64,000 nucleotides of DNA from Streptomyces sp. SAI-127. Lineage in GTDB: Bacteria > Actinomycetota > Actinomycetes > Streptomycetales > Streptomycetaceae. The stretch spans positions 4,526,001 to 4,590,000 of the forward strand of contig NZ_JARXYJ010000001.1 in NCBI RefSeq assembly GCF_029894425.1, given 5' to 3'. Position numbers and translations under genes: made by a program. This document shows positions 1 through 12,274 of the stretch, in pieces; within the stretch, counting starts at the first letter, position 1, and every line of letters starts with the position of its first letter. The notes under the pieces were generated by a model. That model searched no databases. It saw only the letters and a program-made list of their open reading frames with translations, and was not told the origin of the DNA.

Positions 1-1674
1 ACCGTCCCCCGCCTCTACGCCGCCGGCGACCTGGCCTGCGTCCCGCACAACTACATGATCGGCGCCTTCGTCTTCGGTGACCTGGCCGGCGCGGACGCCT
101 CCCGGTACTCGCCGTACGAAGGGGAGTTGCCGCCCGACCAGCTCCGCGAGGCGCACGAACTGATCTACCGCCCGCTGCGCAACCCGGACGGCCCGCCGCA
201 GCCACAGGTCGAGTACAAGCTCCGTCGCTTCGTGAACGACTACGTGGCCCCGCCGAAGTCGGGGGCGCGGCTGTCGCTGGCTCTGGAGTCCTTCGAGCGG
301 ATGCGCACCGACATCGCCTCGATGGGTGCCCGCACCGCGCACGAGTTGATGCGCTGCGCCGAGGTCTCCTTCATCCGCGACTGCGCCGAGATGGCCGCGC
401 GCGCCTCCCTCGCCCGAACGGAGTCCCGCTGGGGCCTGTACCACGACCGTCTCGACCACCCCCATCGCGACGACACCTCCTGGTTCCACCATCTCGACCT
501 GCACAAGTCCCCCTCCGGTGCGATGGAGTTCACGGCTCGTCCCGTGGCTCCCTATCTGGTCCCCATCGACGAGTTCACCCCCGTCGGCGGCGCCTCCCGG
601 TACCTCGGCGAGGTGCACGCCGAGGTGGTGGCGACGGCGGGGGCGCGGGAGGTGGCCCCGGTCGCGGTCGGGCAGTTCGGTGCCACGAACGACACGGCCG
701 CCGACCGTCCCGGTGCCGACACCGTGACGGACGCCCCGGACTCACCCGCCCCGGTCTCCTCCGCCCCCGTCTCCTCCGCCCCGGTCTCACCCCGTCTGCT
801 CGGACTCCTCGCTCTCGCCGAGCAGGAACCCGAACTCGCCGTCATCCGGACCTACTTGTCCGATCCCGAGCCCGCTGTCCGCCGTACGGCCGTCACCGTC
901 CTGACGGAGACCGCGCCACCAGGGACCGGACCGGTCCTCGCCACGGCCCTCACCGACCGCGACCCCGGCGTCCGCGCCGCCGCGGCGGCGTCCCTGCGCG
1001 AACTCGTCGAGACGCTCCCGCCGGAACCCGCCCTCCGCGAGGGTCTCGCCGCCGCCCTGGCCGAGTCCGACCCGGTCGTCCGCGCCGCCGCCCTGGACGT
1101 GCTGCGTGCCCTGCACCTCGGCGACACGGAACTGTTCGCCGGCTCCCTGAGCGACTCGGACATCGCCGTCCGCATCGAGGCCGTCCGCGCCCTCGTCTCC
1201 GTGGACGCCGCCGTGGAACTCGCCCGCGCGGCGACCACCGACCCCTCCCGCGAGGTCCGCGTGACGATCGCCAAGGCACTGGCCACGGTGTCGGCGGAAC
1301 GCCCGCTCGACGTCGTCCTCGACGCCTTGTCCCGTCTCACCGAGGACCCCGACGCCCTGGTACGGGGGGCCGCTTACGCAGCGCTGGGCACCACCGGCTG
1401 CCCCGCCCCCCTCGCCTCCCGCGCCGTCGCCGCCCTGTCGGCCGCCGCCTGGCAGGTCCGGTCGGGTGCCGCGACGGCGCTGTCCGCCGCCGAACCCGAT
1501 GTGGCCGTCCCCGCCCTCGCCATGGCCCTCGCCGACCCGAACGCCGACGTCCGCAAGGCCGCCGTCCTCGCCCTGACCCGGCACACGAGCGCCGACGACG
1601 CCCGCGCGGCCCTGGCCACGGCGACGACGGACTCGGACGCGGACGTGAGGGCGTATGCGGCGCGGGCCCTGTGA
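1..1674 (+). CDS. FAD-dependent fumarate reductase/succinate dehydrogenase-like flavoprotein fused to HEAT repeats (5' truncated)
   Basis: The reading frame is open from base 1, so the gene starts before the window; about 557 residues are visible. The first residues, LYAAGDLACVPHNYMIGAF, form the C-terminal FAD-contacting motif of the SdhA/FrdA/aspartate-oxidase family, and a later segment (ESRWGLYHDRLDHPHRDD) matches the C-terminal helical domain of that family. After a Pro/Ser linker (VSSAPVSSAPVS) come about nine alanine-rich HEAT-like repeats with the recurrent pattern D-x-x-V-R-x-A-A. HEAT repeats usually bind partner proteins; this is known of the family and not shown here. The substrate cannot be read from the visible part. 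It converges on recQ with a 55-base gap. Confidence 0.8.
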   Translation, partial: TVPRLYAAGDLACVPHNYMIGAFVFGDLAGADASRYSPYEGELPPDQLREAHELIYRPLRNPDGPPQPQVEYKLRRFVNDYVAPPKSGARLSLALESFERMRTDIASMGARTAHELMRCAEVSFIRDCAEMAARASLARTESRWGLYHDRLDHPHRDDTSWFHHLDLHKSPSGAMEFTARPVAPYLVPIDEFTPVGGASRYLGEVHAEVVATAGAREVAPVAVGQFGATNDTAADRPGADTVTDAPDSPAPVSSAPVSSAPVSPRLLGLLALAEQEPELAVIRTYLSDPEPAVRRTAVTVLTETAPPGTGPVLATALTDRDPGVRAAAAASLRELVETLPPEPALREGLAAALAESDPVVRAAALDVLRALHLGDTELFAGSLSDSDIAVRIEAVRALVSVDAAVELARAATTDPSREVRVTIAKALATVSAERPLDVVLDALSRLTEDPDALVRGAAYAALGTTGCPAPLASRAVAALSAAAWQVRSGAATALSAAEPDVAVPALAMALADPNADVRKAAVLALTRHTSADDARAALATATTDSDADVRAYAARAL

Positions 1675-1729
1675 CGTGATGTAAGGCCCGCGCCACAGCC
1701 GTCGCCCCCGCGCCGGCGCCCGGTGGCGG

Positions 1730-3736
<2,007 letters not shown>

Positions 3737-3907
3737 AGTCCCGTCCCCCGTACGTCGTCCCTCGACCACTGCCTCCACGATAGGTGCCGGGACCGACAGC
3801 GTCGGAGTTATCCACAGGCCGGGACCGTGACGTTCCGTGGCCATTCGATCGGCCGCTGTCATACGAGGCCCGCCCCCGGGCCACGGACCGGCGCCCCCGT
3901 ACGCAAC

Positions 3908-3940
3908 GGGCCCCGGCTCCCTCGCGGGGAACCGGGGCCC
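3908..3940 (-). terminator. Rho-independent terminator of the nuo operon
   Basis: A perfect 9-bp inverted repeat (GGGCCCCGG / CCGGGGCCC) with a partly paired 15-base centre lies 31 bases past the nuoN stop codon. It has no long T run, which is usual for Streptomyces terminators. It sits in the 3863-3970 gap, where no gene was seen. Confidence 0.6.
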
Positions 3941-3970
3941 GCCGCATGAACGCGGTTCAGGCAGGGCGGA

Positions 3971-5620
3971 TCAGCGCACGAACACTCCCGCCTGGTTCGC
4001 CAGGTCCAGGAAGTACTGCGGTGCCACACCGAGCACCAGCGTGACCGCCACGCCGACCCCGATCGCCGTCATCGTCAGCGGTGACGGCACGGCGACCGTC
4101 GGCCCCTCCGGGCGCGGCTCGCTGAAGAACATCAGCACGATCACCCGGATGTAGAAGAACGCGGCGATGGCCGAAGAGATCACACCGACCACGACGAGCG
4201 GCGCCGCGCCGCCTTCCGCCGCCGCCTTGAACACGGCGAACTTCCCGGCGAAGCCGGAGGTCAGCGGGATACCGGCGAAGGCCAGCAGGAACACCGCGAA
4301 GACGGCGGCCACCAGCGGCGAACGACGGCCCAGGCCCGCCCACTTGGACAGGTGCGTCGCCTCACCGCCGGCGTCGCGCACGAGCGTCACCACGGCGAAC
4401 GCGCCGATCGTCACGAACGAGTACGCCGCCAGGTAGAAGAGGACGGACGACACCCCGTCCGGCGTGGTCGCGATGACACCCGCGAGGATGAACCCCGCGT
4501 GCGCGATCGACGAGTACGCCAGCAGCCGCTTGATGTCGGTCTGCGTGATCGCGACGATCGCACCGCCGAGCATGGTGACGATCGCGACCGCCCACATGAC
4601 CGGCCGCCAGTCCCAGCGCAGGCCCGGCAGGACGACGTACAGCAGGCGCAGCAGCGCGCCGAAGGCGGCCACCTTGGTCGCCGCCGCCATGAAGCCGGTG
4701 ACCGGGGTCGGCGCGCCCTGGTAGACGTCCGGCGTCCACATGTGGAACGGGACGGCGCCGACCTTGAACAGCAGGCCCATGACGATCATCGCGGCGCCGA
4801 TCAGCAGCAGCGCGTCGTTGCCCATGGTGTCCACGAGCGCCGGGTCCACGGTGGTGATCGTGCCGTCGACGACCTTGGCGATGGTGCCGTACGACACCGA
4901 GCCCGCGTAGCCGTACAGCAGCGCGATGCCGAACAGGGTGAACGCGGAGGCGAACGAGCCCAGCAGGAAGTACTTGACCGCGGCCTCCTGCGACATGAGC
5001 CGCTTGCGGCGGGCCAGCGCGCACAGCAGGTACAGCGGCAGCGAGAAGACCTCCAGGGCCACGAACAGCGTCAGCAGGTCGTTGGCCGCCGGGAAGATCA
5101 GCATGCCGGCGACCGCGAAGAGCAGCAGCGGGAACACCTCGGTGGTGGTGAACCCGGCCTTCACGGCGGCCTTCTCGCTGTCACTGCCCGGCACGGACGC
5201 GGCCTGCGCGGCGAACGAGTCGACGCGGTTGCCGTGTGTCTCGGGGTCGAGCCGGCGCTCGGCGAAGGTGAACAGGCCGACCAGTCCCGCCAGCAGGATC
5301 GTGCCCTGGAGGAACAGGGCCGGTCCGTCGACGGCGATCGCGCCCATCGCCGCGATGCCCGCCTTGGTGGTGGCGTACCCGTCGCTCGCGAGCGCGACGA
5401 CCGCCGCGAAGGCGGCGCACAGCGCCACGACGGACACGAACAGCTGGGCGTAGTAACGGGACTTGCGCGGGACGAACGCCTCGACCAGCACTCCGATGAT
5501 CGCCGCGCCCACGACGATCAGGGTGGGCGACAACTGTCCGTATTCGATCTTCGGCGCGTCGATCTTGGAGATCGGGTCGGCCGCGGTTGTCCACAGGCTG
5601 TGGACGGCTACTGCGCTCAC
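3971..5620 (-). CDS. nuoN: NADH-quinone oxidoreductase subunit N
   Basis: A 549-residue antiporter-like membrane subunit of complex I, last gene of the operon. It is hydrophobic throughout (about 14 membrane segments), with the family's charged intramembrane stretches, for example KVGAVPFHMWTPDVYQGAPT and AVKYFLLGSFASAF. It is thought to move protons across the membrane as quinone is reduced. It starts with GTG, whose GTGA overlaps the nuoM stop by four bases, so translation is coupled. The terminator at 3908-3940 follows. Confidence 0.97.
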   Translation of the reverse strand: MSAVAVHSLWTTAADPISKIDAPKIEYGQLSPTLIVVGAAIIGVLVEAFVPRKSRYYAQLFVSVVALCAAFAAVVALASDGYATTKAGIAAMGAIAVDGPALFLQGTILLAGLVGLFTFAERRLDPETHGNRVDSFAAQAASVPGSDSEKAAVKAGFTTTEVFPLLLFAVAGMLIFPAANDLLTLFVALEVFSLPLYLLCALARRKRLMSQEAAVKYFLLGSFASAFTLFGIALLYGYAGSVSYGTIAKVVDGTITTVDPALVDTMGNDALLLIGAAMIVMGLLFKVGAVPFHMWTPDVYQGAPTPVTGFMAAATKVAAFGALLRLLYVVLPGLRWDWRPVMWAVAIVTMLGGAIVAITQTDIKRLLAYSSIAHAGFILAGVIATTPDGVSSVLFYLAAYSFVTIGAFAVVTLVRDAGGEATHLSKWAGLGRRSPLVAAVFAVFLLAFAGIPLTSGFAGKFAVFKAAAEGGAAPLVVVGVISSAIAAFFYIRVIVLMFFSEPRPEGPTVAVPSPLTMTAIGVGVAVTLVLGVAPQYFLDLANQAGVFVR

Positions 5621-7188
5621 TTGGCCGCCTCCACCTCGGGCTTGGGGTCCTTCTCATGTACGTCGGACATGGTCGACTTCACCGCCGGGTTCACGATGTC
5701 CGTGACGGGCTTCGGGTAGACGCCCAGGAAGATCAACAGGACGACCAGCGGGGCGACGACCAGGAGCTCACGCGCGCGCAGGTCGGGCATCGCGGAAACC
5801 TCGGGCTTCACCGGTCCCGTCATCGTCCGCTGGTAGAGGACGAGGGTGTAGAGCGCGGCGAGCACGATGCCGAAGGTCGCGATGATGCCGATCACCGGGT
5901 AGCGCGCGAACGTGCCGACCAGGACCAGGAACTCACTCACGAAGGGCGCGAGTCCCGGCAGGGACAGGGTCGCCAGACCGCCGATCAGGAACGTGCCGGC
6001 GAGCACCGGGGCGACCTTCTGGACTCCGCCGTAGTCGGCGATGAGCCGCGAGCCGCGCCGCGAGATCAGGAAGCCGGCCACCAGCATCAGCGCGGCCGTC
6101 GAGATCCCGTGGTTGACCATGTAGAGCGTCGCGCCGGACTGACCCTGGCTGGTCATCGCGAAGATGCCCATGATGATGAAGCCGAAGTGCGAGATCGACG
6201 CGTAGGCCACCAGTCGCTTGATGTCCCGCTGGCCGACCGCGAGCAGCGCCCCGTAGATGATGCTGATCACCGCCAGGACCAGGATCGCGGGCGTCGCCCA
6301 CTTGCTGGCCTCCGGGAAGAGCTGGAGGCAGAAGCGGAGCATCGCGAAGGTGCCCACCTTGTCGACGACCGCCGTGATGAGCACGGCGACCGGGGCGGTG
6401 GCCTCCCCCATCGCGTTGGGCAGCCAGGTGTGCAGCGGCCACAGGGGCGCCTTCACCGCGAAGGCGAAGAAGAACCCGAGGAACAGCCAGCGTTCGGTGT
6501 TGGTCGCCATGTCGAGCGAGCCGTTGGCGCGCGCTTCGGCGATCTCCTGGAGGCTGAAGTTCCCGGCGACCACGTAGAGGCCGATCACCGCGGCCAGCAT
6601 GATCAGACCGCCGACCAGGTTGTAGAGGAGGAACTTCACGGCGGCGTACGAGCGTTGGGCCGCCGCCTTCTCGTCGGAGCCCGCGTGGGCACGGTCCCCG
6701 AAGCCGCCGATGAGGAAGTACATCGGGATGAGCATGGCTTCGAAGAAGATGTAGAAGAGGAAGACGTCGGTGGCCTCGAAGGAGATGATCACCATCGCCT
6801 CGACGGCCAGGATCAGGGCGAAGAAGCCCTGTGTCGGCCGCCACCGCCTGCTTCCGGTCTCCAGCGGGTCGGCGTCGTGCCAGCCCGCCAGGATGATGAA
6901 CGGGATCAGCAGCGCGGTCAGCGCGAGAAGCGCCACTCCGATGCCGTCCACGCCCAGTTCGTACCGCACCCCGAAGTCAGCGATCCAGGCGTGCGATTCG
7001 GTGAGCTGGTAGCGGGCGCCGTCCGGGTCGAAGCGGACCAGGACGGTGATCGCGAGGGCGAGTGTGGCGAGTGAGACGAGCAGCGCCAGCCATTTGGCGG
7101 CGGTGCGTCGCGCGGCCGGCACGGCGGCCGTGGCGATCGCCCCGATCGCCGGGAGCGCCGCCGTCGCTGTCAGCAGAGGAAAGGACAT
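5617..7188 (-). CDS. nuoM: NADH-quinone oxidoreductase subunit M
   Basis: A 523-residue antiporter-like proton-pumping subunit. The ATG at 7188 gives MSFPLLTATAALPAIG; the frame is open much further upstream, but that part lies antiparallel-free over nuoL in another frame and has no family resemblance. Typical ND4-type segments include FKAPLWPLHTWLP-like AVKAPLWPLHTWLPNAMGEA, QRDIKRLVAYASISHFGFI and a Glu in the FYIFFEAMLIPMY helix. The start lies six bases after the nuoL stop and the stop overlaps nuoN. Confidence 0.97.
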   Translation of the reverse strand: MSFPLLTATAALPAIGAIATAAVPAARRTAAKWLALLVSLATLALAITVLVRFDPDGARYQLTESHAWIADFGVRYELGVDGIGVALLALTALLIPFIILAGWHDADPLETGSRRWRPTQGFFALILAVEAMVIISFEATDVFLFYIFFEAMLIPMYFLIGGFGDRAHAGSDEKAAAQRSYAAVKFLLYNLVGGLIMLAAVIGLYVVAGNFSLQEIAEARANGSLDMATNTERWLFLGFFFAFAVKAPLWPLHTWLPNAMGEATAPVAVLITAVVDKVGTFAMLRFCLQLFPEASKWATPAILVLAVISIIYGALLAVGQRDIKRLVAYASISHFGFIIMGIFAMTSQGQSGATLYMVNHGISTAALMLVAGFLISRRGSRLIADYGGVQKVAPVLAGTFLIGGLATLSLPGLAPFVSEFLVLVGTFARYPVIGIIATFGIVLAALYTLVLYQRTMTGPVKPEVSAMPDLRARELLVVAPLVVLLIFLGVYPKPVTDIVNPAVKSTMSDVHEKDPKPEVEAAK

Positions 7189-7193
7189 CGGTA

Positions 7194-9107
7194 TCAGACC
7201 GCCCTCATCAGCAGGGTCGCGGCGACGAGGATCGCCGCGCCGCCGAACATCGAGACCGCGTACGACCGCGCGTAGCCGTTCTGCAGCTTGCGCATCCGCC
7301 CGGAGAGGCCGCCGACCGAGGCCGCCGTGCCGTTGACCACGCCGTCGACCAGGGTGTGGTCGACGTAGACCAGGGAGCGGGTGAGGTGCTCTCCGCCGCG
7401 GACCAGGACGACGTGGTTGAAGTCGTCCTGGAGCAGGTCGCGCCGGGCGGCCCGGGTGAGCAGCGACCCGCGCGGGGCGACGACCGGGACCGGGCGGCGG
7501 CCGTACTGGGCGTAGGCGATCGCCACGCCGATCACCAGGACCACCATCGTGGCGAGGGTGACCGTGAGGGCGCTGACCGGGGAGTCGCCGTGAGAGTGCC
7601 CGGTGACCGGCTCCAGCCAGTGCAGGAAGCGGTCGCCGATGCTGAAGAACCCACCGGCGAAGACCGATCCGAACGCCAGCACGATCATCGGGATCGTCAT
7701 GGACTTCGGGGACTCGTGCGGGTGCGGCTCGTGGCCCTCGGCGTCCGGCTGCCAGCGCTTCTCGCCGAAGAACGTCATCAGCATCACGCGCGTCATGTAG
7801 AAGGCGGTGATGGCCGCGCCCAGCAGGGCCGCGCCGCCCAGGATCCAGCCCTCGGTGCCGCCCTTGGCGAAGGCCGCCTCGATGATCTTGTCCTTGGAGA
7901 AGAAGCCGGACAGGCCCGGGAAGCCGATGATGGCGAGGTAGCCGAGGCCGAAGGTGACGAAGGTGACCGGCATGTACTTGCGCAGGCCGCCGTACTTCCT
8001 CATGTCGACCTCGTCGTTCATGCCGTGCATGACCGAACCGGCGCCGAGGAAGAGCCCGGCCTTGAAGAAGCCGTGCGTCACCAGGTGCATGATCGCGAAG
8101 ACGTAGCCGATGGGGCCGAGGCCCGCGGCGAGGACCATGTAGCCGATCTGCGACATGGTCGATCCGGCCAGTGCCTTCTTGATGTCGTCCTTCGCGCAAC
8201 CGACGATCGCACCGAACAGGAGCGTGACGGCACCGACGACGGTGACGACGAGCTGGGCGTCCGGAGCGAGGTTGAAGATGTTGGCGGAGCGGACGATCAG
8301 GTAGACACCCGCGGTCACCATGGTCGCCGCGTGGATGAGGGCCGAGACCGGGGTTGGGCCCTCCATCGCGTCCCCGAGCCAGGACTGCAGCGGCACCTGG
8401 GCGGACTTGCCGCAGGCGGCCAGCAGCAGCATCAGGGCGATGCCGGTGAGCGTGGCCTCGGAGGCGCCCTCGACGAGTCCGGGCTTCTCGTGGCTGCCGA
8501 GGACCGGGCCGAAGGCGAAGGTGCCGAACGTCGTGAACATCAGCATGATCGCGATCGACAGGCCCATGTCGCCGACGCGGTTGACCAGGAAGGCCTTCTT
8601 CGCCGCGGTGGCCGCGCTGGGCTTGTGCTGCCAGAAGCCGATCAGCAGGTAGGAGGCGAGACCGACGCCCTCCCAGCCGACGTACAGCAGAAGGTAGTTG
8701 TCGGCGAGGACGAGCAGCAGCATCGCCGCGAGGAACAGGTTCAGATAGCCGAAGAAGCGGCGGCGGCGCTCGTCGTGTTCCATGTACCCGATCGAGTACA
8801 GGTGGATCAGCGAGCCGACACCCGTGATCAGCAGCACGAACGTCATCGACAGCTGGTCGAGGCGGAAGGTGACGTCCGCCTGGAAGCCCTCGACCGGGAT
8901 CCAGGTCCACAAATGCTGGATGAGCGTGCGGTCTTCGGCGCTCTTGCCGAGCAGGTCGGCGAAGAGGATGGCACCGAACACGAAGGAGGCGGCGGCGAGG
9001 ATCGTGCCGATCCAGTGGCCGACGGCGTCCAGCCGCCGGCCGCCGGTCAGCAGGACCGCCGCTCCGAGCAGGGGCGCCGCGATGAGCAGCGCGATCAGGT
9101 TCTCCAC
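7194..9107 (-). CDS. nuoL: NADH-quinone oxidoreductase subunit L
   Basis: A 637-residue ND5-type antiporter-like subunit, the largest membrane arm protein. Visible family segments are [18 protein letters not shown], the lysine helix [16 protein letters not shown] and [19 protein letters not shown]. The C-terminal part carries the extension expected to form the long lateral helix of NuoL, followed by a final membrane segment. GTG start at 9107; 14-base gap from nuoK. Confidence 0.97.
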   Translation of the reverse strand: MENLIALLIAAPLLGAAVLLTGGRRLDAVGHWIGTILAAASFVFGAILFADLLGKSAEDRTLIQHLWTWIPVEGFQADVTFRLDQLSMTFVLLITGVGSLIHLYSIGYMEHDERRRRFFGYLNLFLAAMLLLVLADNYLLLYVGWEGVGLASYLLIGFWQHKPSAATAAKKAFLVNRVGDMGLSIAIMLMFTTFGTFAFGPVLGSHEKPGLVEGASEATLTGIALMLLLAACGKSAQVPLQSWLGDAMEGPTPVSALIHAATMVTAGVYLIVRSANIFNLAPDAQLVVTVVGAVTLLFGAIVGCAKDDIKKALAGSTMSQIGYMVLAAGLGPIGYVFAIMHLVTHGFFKAGLFLGAGSVMHGMNDEVDMRKYGGLRKYMPVTFVTFGLGYLAIIGFPGLSGFFSKDKIIEAAFAKGGTEGWILGGAALLGAAITAFYMTRVMLMTFFGEKRWQPDAEGHEPHPHESPKSMTIPMIVLAFGSVFAGGFFSIGDRFLHWLEPVTGHSHGDSPVSALTVTLATMVVLVIGVAIAYAQYGRRPVPVVAPRGSLLTRAARRDLLQDDFNHVVLVRGGEHLTRSLVYVDHTLVDGVVNGTAASVGGLSGRMRKLQNGYARSYAVSMFGGAAILVAATLLMRAV

Positions 9108-9121
9108 GATTCAGCGACCCC

Positions 9122-9421
9122 TTACAGCTTCATCAGGCTGGCGTCGTCGACCGAGGCCGAGTGGCGGGAGCGGAACAGCGACACGATGATCGCGAGCCCG
9201 ACCACGACCTCCGCGGCGGCGACGACCATCGTGAAGAAGGCGATGATCTGGCCGTCGAGATTGCCGTGCATCCGGGAGAAGGCGACGAACGCGAGGTTGC
9301 AGGCGTTGAGCATGAGCTCGATGCACATGAACACGACGATGGCGTTGCGCCTGATCAGCACGCCGGTGGCGCCGATCGTGAACAACAGGGCGGCGAGGTA
9401 GAGGTAGTTGACCGGGTTCAC
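9122..9421 (-). CDS. nuoK: NADH-quinone oxidoreductase subunit K
   Basis: A 99-residue, three-helix membrane subunit of complex I. It contains the conserved intramembrane glutamates in [16 protein letters not shown] and [11 protein letters not shown], which belong to the proton-conduction path in this family. The length is that of NuoK elsewhere. Its ATG overlaps the nuoJ stop by four bases. Confidence 0.97.
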
Positions 9422-10269
9422 TTCGACGCCTCCCTCTTGAAGGTGGCCGGTTCGATCTCGGTCCGCTCCAGGCGCTCCTCCGCGCGCTGCTCCAACGCCT
9501 TGAGGTCGTTGAGAGCTTCGGCGGACACGTCACGGATCTGACCGCGCTGGCGCAGTGTCTTGCTGACCGTGAGCTCGGAGGGGGTGCCGTCGGGCAGCAG
9601 GCCCGCGATGTCCACCGCGTTGTGCCGGGCGTAGACGCCGGGCGCGGGCAGCGGCGGGAGGTGCTTGCCGTCGCGGACGCGCTTCTCGGCCATCTCACGC
9701 TGGGTCAGGGCGCGCTCGGTGCGCTCGCGGTGGGTGAGCACCATGGCGCCGACGGCGGCCGTGATCAGCAGGGCGCCGGTGATTTCGAAGGCGAAGACGT
9801 ACTTGGTGAAGATGAGGGTGGCGAGGCCCTCCACATTGCCGCCGGAGTTGGCCTGGGTGAGGCCGTTGAACTGATTGAGGGAGGCGTTGCCGATGCCCGC
9901 GAACAGCAGGATGCCGAAGCCGAGCCCGCACAGCAGGGCCAGCCAGCGCTGCCCCTTGATGGTCTCCTTCAGGGAGTCCGCCGCGGTCACGCCGACGAGC
10001 ATCACCACGAACAGGAACAGCATCATGATCGCGCCGGTGTAGACGACGATCTGCACGACGCCGAGGAAGTAGGCGCCGTTGGCGAGGTAGAACACCGCCA
10101 GGATGATCATGGTGCCGGCGAGACAGAGCGCGCTGTGCACGGCCTTCCTCATGAAGACGGTGCACAGGGCGCCGATCACGGCGACGGTGCCGAGGACCCA
10201 GAACTGGAAGGCCTCGCCGGTGGAGGTGCCGGCGGACAGAGTGGTGGCGAGCTGAAGGGGTGCGGTCAT
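9418..10269 (-). CDS. nuoJ: NADH-quinone oxidoreductase subunit J
   Basis: A 283-residue complex I membrane subunit. The first ~200 residues hold five membrane helices, including [24 protein letters not shown], which matches the ND6 pi-bulge helix. It carries a polar, charged C-terminal tail of about 90 residues (from the [14 protein letters not shown] region) that shorter bacterial NuoJ proteins lack; this is common in actinobacteria. The start overlaps the nuoI stop by four bases. Confidence 0.96.
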
Positions 10270-10917
10270 CGCCCGATCACCTTCTCCGACGCCGGTTCGT
10301 CCTCACCGAAGGTGGAGTCGGACTCCTGGACCACCTCGCCCTTGGAGACGGCGACCTGGGGGACGGTGCCGGGCGCGGCCTCGGTCACCAGGCCCCGGTA
10401 GTAGTCCTGCTCGTCCGTGCCGGGATAGATGGCGTGCGGCGAGTCGACCATGCCGTCCTCGAGGCCGGGCGAGCAGCTGCTCCTTGGTGAAGATGAGGTT
10501 GGCGCGGCTGCTGTCGGCCAGCTCGAACTCGTTGGTCATCGTGAGCGCGCGCGTGGGGCACGCCTCGATGCACAGGCCGCACAGGATGCAGCGGGCGTAG
10601 TTGATCTGGTAGACGCGGCCGTACCGCTCGCCCGGCGAGTAGCGCTCCTCGTCGGTGTTGTCGGCGCCCTCCACATAGATGGCGTCGGCGGGGCAGGCCC
10701 AGGCGCACAGCTCGCAGCCGACGCACTTCTCCAGGCCGTCCGGATGGCGGTTGAGCTGGTGCCGTCCGTGGAACCGCGGAGCGGTGGTCTTCTGCTGCTC
10801 CGGGTACTGCTCGGTCAGCCGCTTCTTGAACATGGCCTTGAAGGTCACGCCGAAGCCGGCGACTGGGTTCATGAAGCCGGGCTTCATCGGCCCGGCCTCC
10901 TTGGGTTCCTCAGCCAT
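10266..10917 (-). CDS. nuoI: NADH-quinone oxidoreductase subunit I, frameshifted as written
   Basis: The 8Fe-8S ferredoxin-like subunit that passes electrons toward NuoB. Both cluster motifs are intact: [12 protein letters not shown] and [12 protein letters not shown]. The ATG at 10917 has an excellent ribosome site (AAAGGAGG). The length of 652 bases is not a multiple of three: after TKEQLLA the frame reads RPRGRHGR, while the expected [20 protein letters not shown] continues in another frame to the stop at 10266. Removing one base from the GGG at 10467-10469 restores a 216-residue protein. As written, translation would instead run to 10303 with a wrong tail. The clusters are upstream of the break. 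See findings for error versus mutation. Confidence 0.92.
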
Positions 10918-12274
10918 CGGACGCCTCCTTTCCATCCAGAGATCCGTCACTCTGAGTATCGGGCCCGCCACTGACAATCAGCTCCCGCTCCTGGCGCGAG
11001 GGGCGCCGCGGTACCGGCGGCAACTCCTGTCCGGGCAGCGGCGGGACGGGGAATCCGCCGGCCATCGGGTCGAATCCGGCCGGCTGTTCGGCGGGCTGCG
11101 CTGCCGCCTTCGACTTCTCGCGGAACATGTCGGCGACGAAGGAGAGCAGCAGCAGGACCAGGACCCCGCCACCGACGTAGAGGGCGATGTCGGCGAAGTC
11201 GTAGTTCTCGTTGCGCAGGGTCCGCACGGTCGCGACGAGCATCAGCCACACCACGGAGACCGGGATGAGGACCTTCCAGCCGAGCTTCATCAGCTGGTCG
11301 TAGCGGACCCGCGGGAGCGTGCCGCGCAGCCAGATGAAGAAGAACAGCAGCAGCTGCACCTTGATCACGAACCAGAGGAGCGGCCACCAGCCGTGGTTGG
11401 CGCCCTCCCAGAAGGTGCTGATGGGCCAGGGAGCCCGCCAGCCGCCGAGGAAGAGCGTGGTCGTCACGGCCGAGACCGTCACCATGTTCACGTACTCGGC
11501 GAGCATGAACAGCGCGAACTTGATCGACGAGTACTCGGTGTTGAAGCCGCCGACCAGGTCGCCCTCGGACTCCGGCATGTCGAAGGGGGCGCGGTTGGTC
11601 TCGCCGACCATCGTGATGACGTAGATGATGAAGGAGACCGGCAGCAGGACGATGTACCAGCGGTCCTGCTGGGCCTCGACGATCGCCGAGGTGGACATCG
11701 ACCCGGAGTAGAGGAACACCGAGGCGAAAGCGGCACCCATGGCGATCTCGTACGAGATCATCTGCGCGCAGGAGCGCAGACCGCCGAGCAGCGGATACGT
11801 CGACCCGGAGCTCCAGCCCGCCAGGACGATGCCGTAGATGCCGACCGAGGCGACCGCGAGGATGTAGAGCATCGCGATCGGCAGGTCGGTGAGCTGCATC
11901 GCCGTGCGGTGCCCGAAGATCGAGACCTCGTTGCCGGACGGGCCGAAGGGGATCACCGCGATCGCCATGAAGGCCGGGATGGCCGCGACGATCGGCGCGA
12001 GGATGTAGACGACCTTGTCCGCGCGCTTGACGATGACGTCTTCCTTGAGCATCAGCTTGATGCCGTCGGCGAGCGACTGGAGCATGCCCCAGGGGCCGTG
12101 CCGGTTGGGGCCGATGCGCAGCTGCATCCAGGCGACGACCTTGCGCTCCCACACGATGGAGAACAGCACGGTCACCATCAGGAAGGCGAAGCAGAAGACG
12201 GCCTTGATGACGACGAGCCACCAGGGGTCGGTGCCGAACATCGAGAGGTCTTCCGCAGCGAGGTACGGGCTCAT
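10910..12274 (-). CDS. nuoH: NADH-quinone oxidoreductase subunit H
   Basis: A 454-residue membrane subunit linking the quinone site to the membrane arm. Conserved features: [21 protein letters not shown] near the N terminus, [20 protein letters not shown] with its acidic loop, and eight or more membrane helices. The last ~70 residues are Pro-rich and polar, an extension beyond the E. coli length of 325. The stop overlaps the nuoI start region by eight bases and the start overlaps nuoG by four. Confidence 0.97.
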   Translation of the reverse strand: MSPYLAAEDLSMFGTDPWWLVVIKAVFCFAFLMVTVLFSIVWERKVVAWMQLRIGPNRHGPWGMLQSLADGIKLMLKEDVIVKRADKVVYILAPIVAAIPAFMAIAVIPFGPSGNEVSIFGHRTAMQLTDLPIAMLYILAVASVGIYGIVLAGWSSGSTYPLLGGLRSCAQMISYEIAMGAAFASVFLYSGSMSTSAIVEAQQDRWYIVLLPVSFIIYVITMVGETNRAPFDMPESEGDLVGGFNTEYSSIKFALFMLAEYVNMVTVSAVTTTLFLGGWRAPWPISTFWEGANHGWWPLLWFVIKVQLLLFFFIWLRGTLPRVRYDQLMKLGWKVLIPVSVVWLMLVATVRTLRNENYDFADIALYVGGGVLVLLLLSFVADMFREKSKAAAQPAEQPAGFDPMAGGFPVPPLPGQELPPVPRRPSRQERELIVSGGPDTQSDGSLDGKEASDG

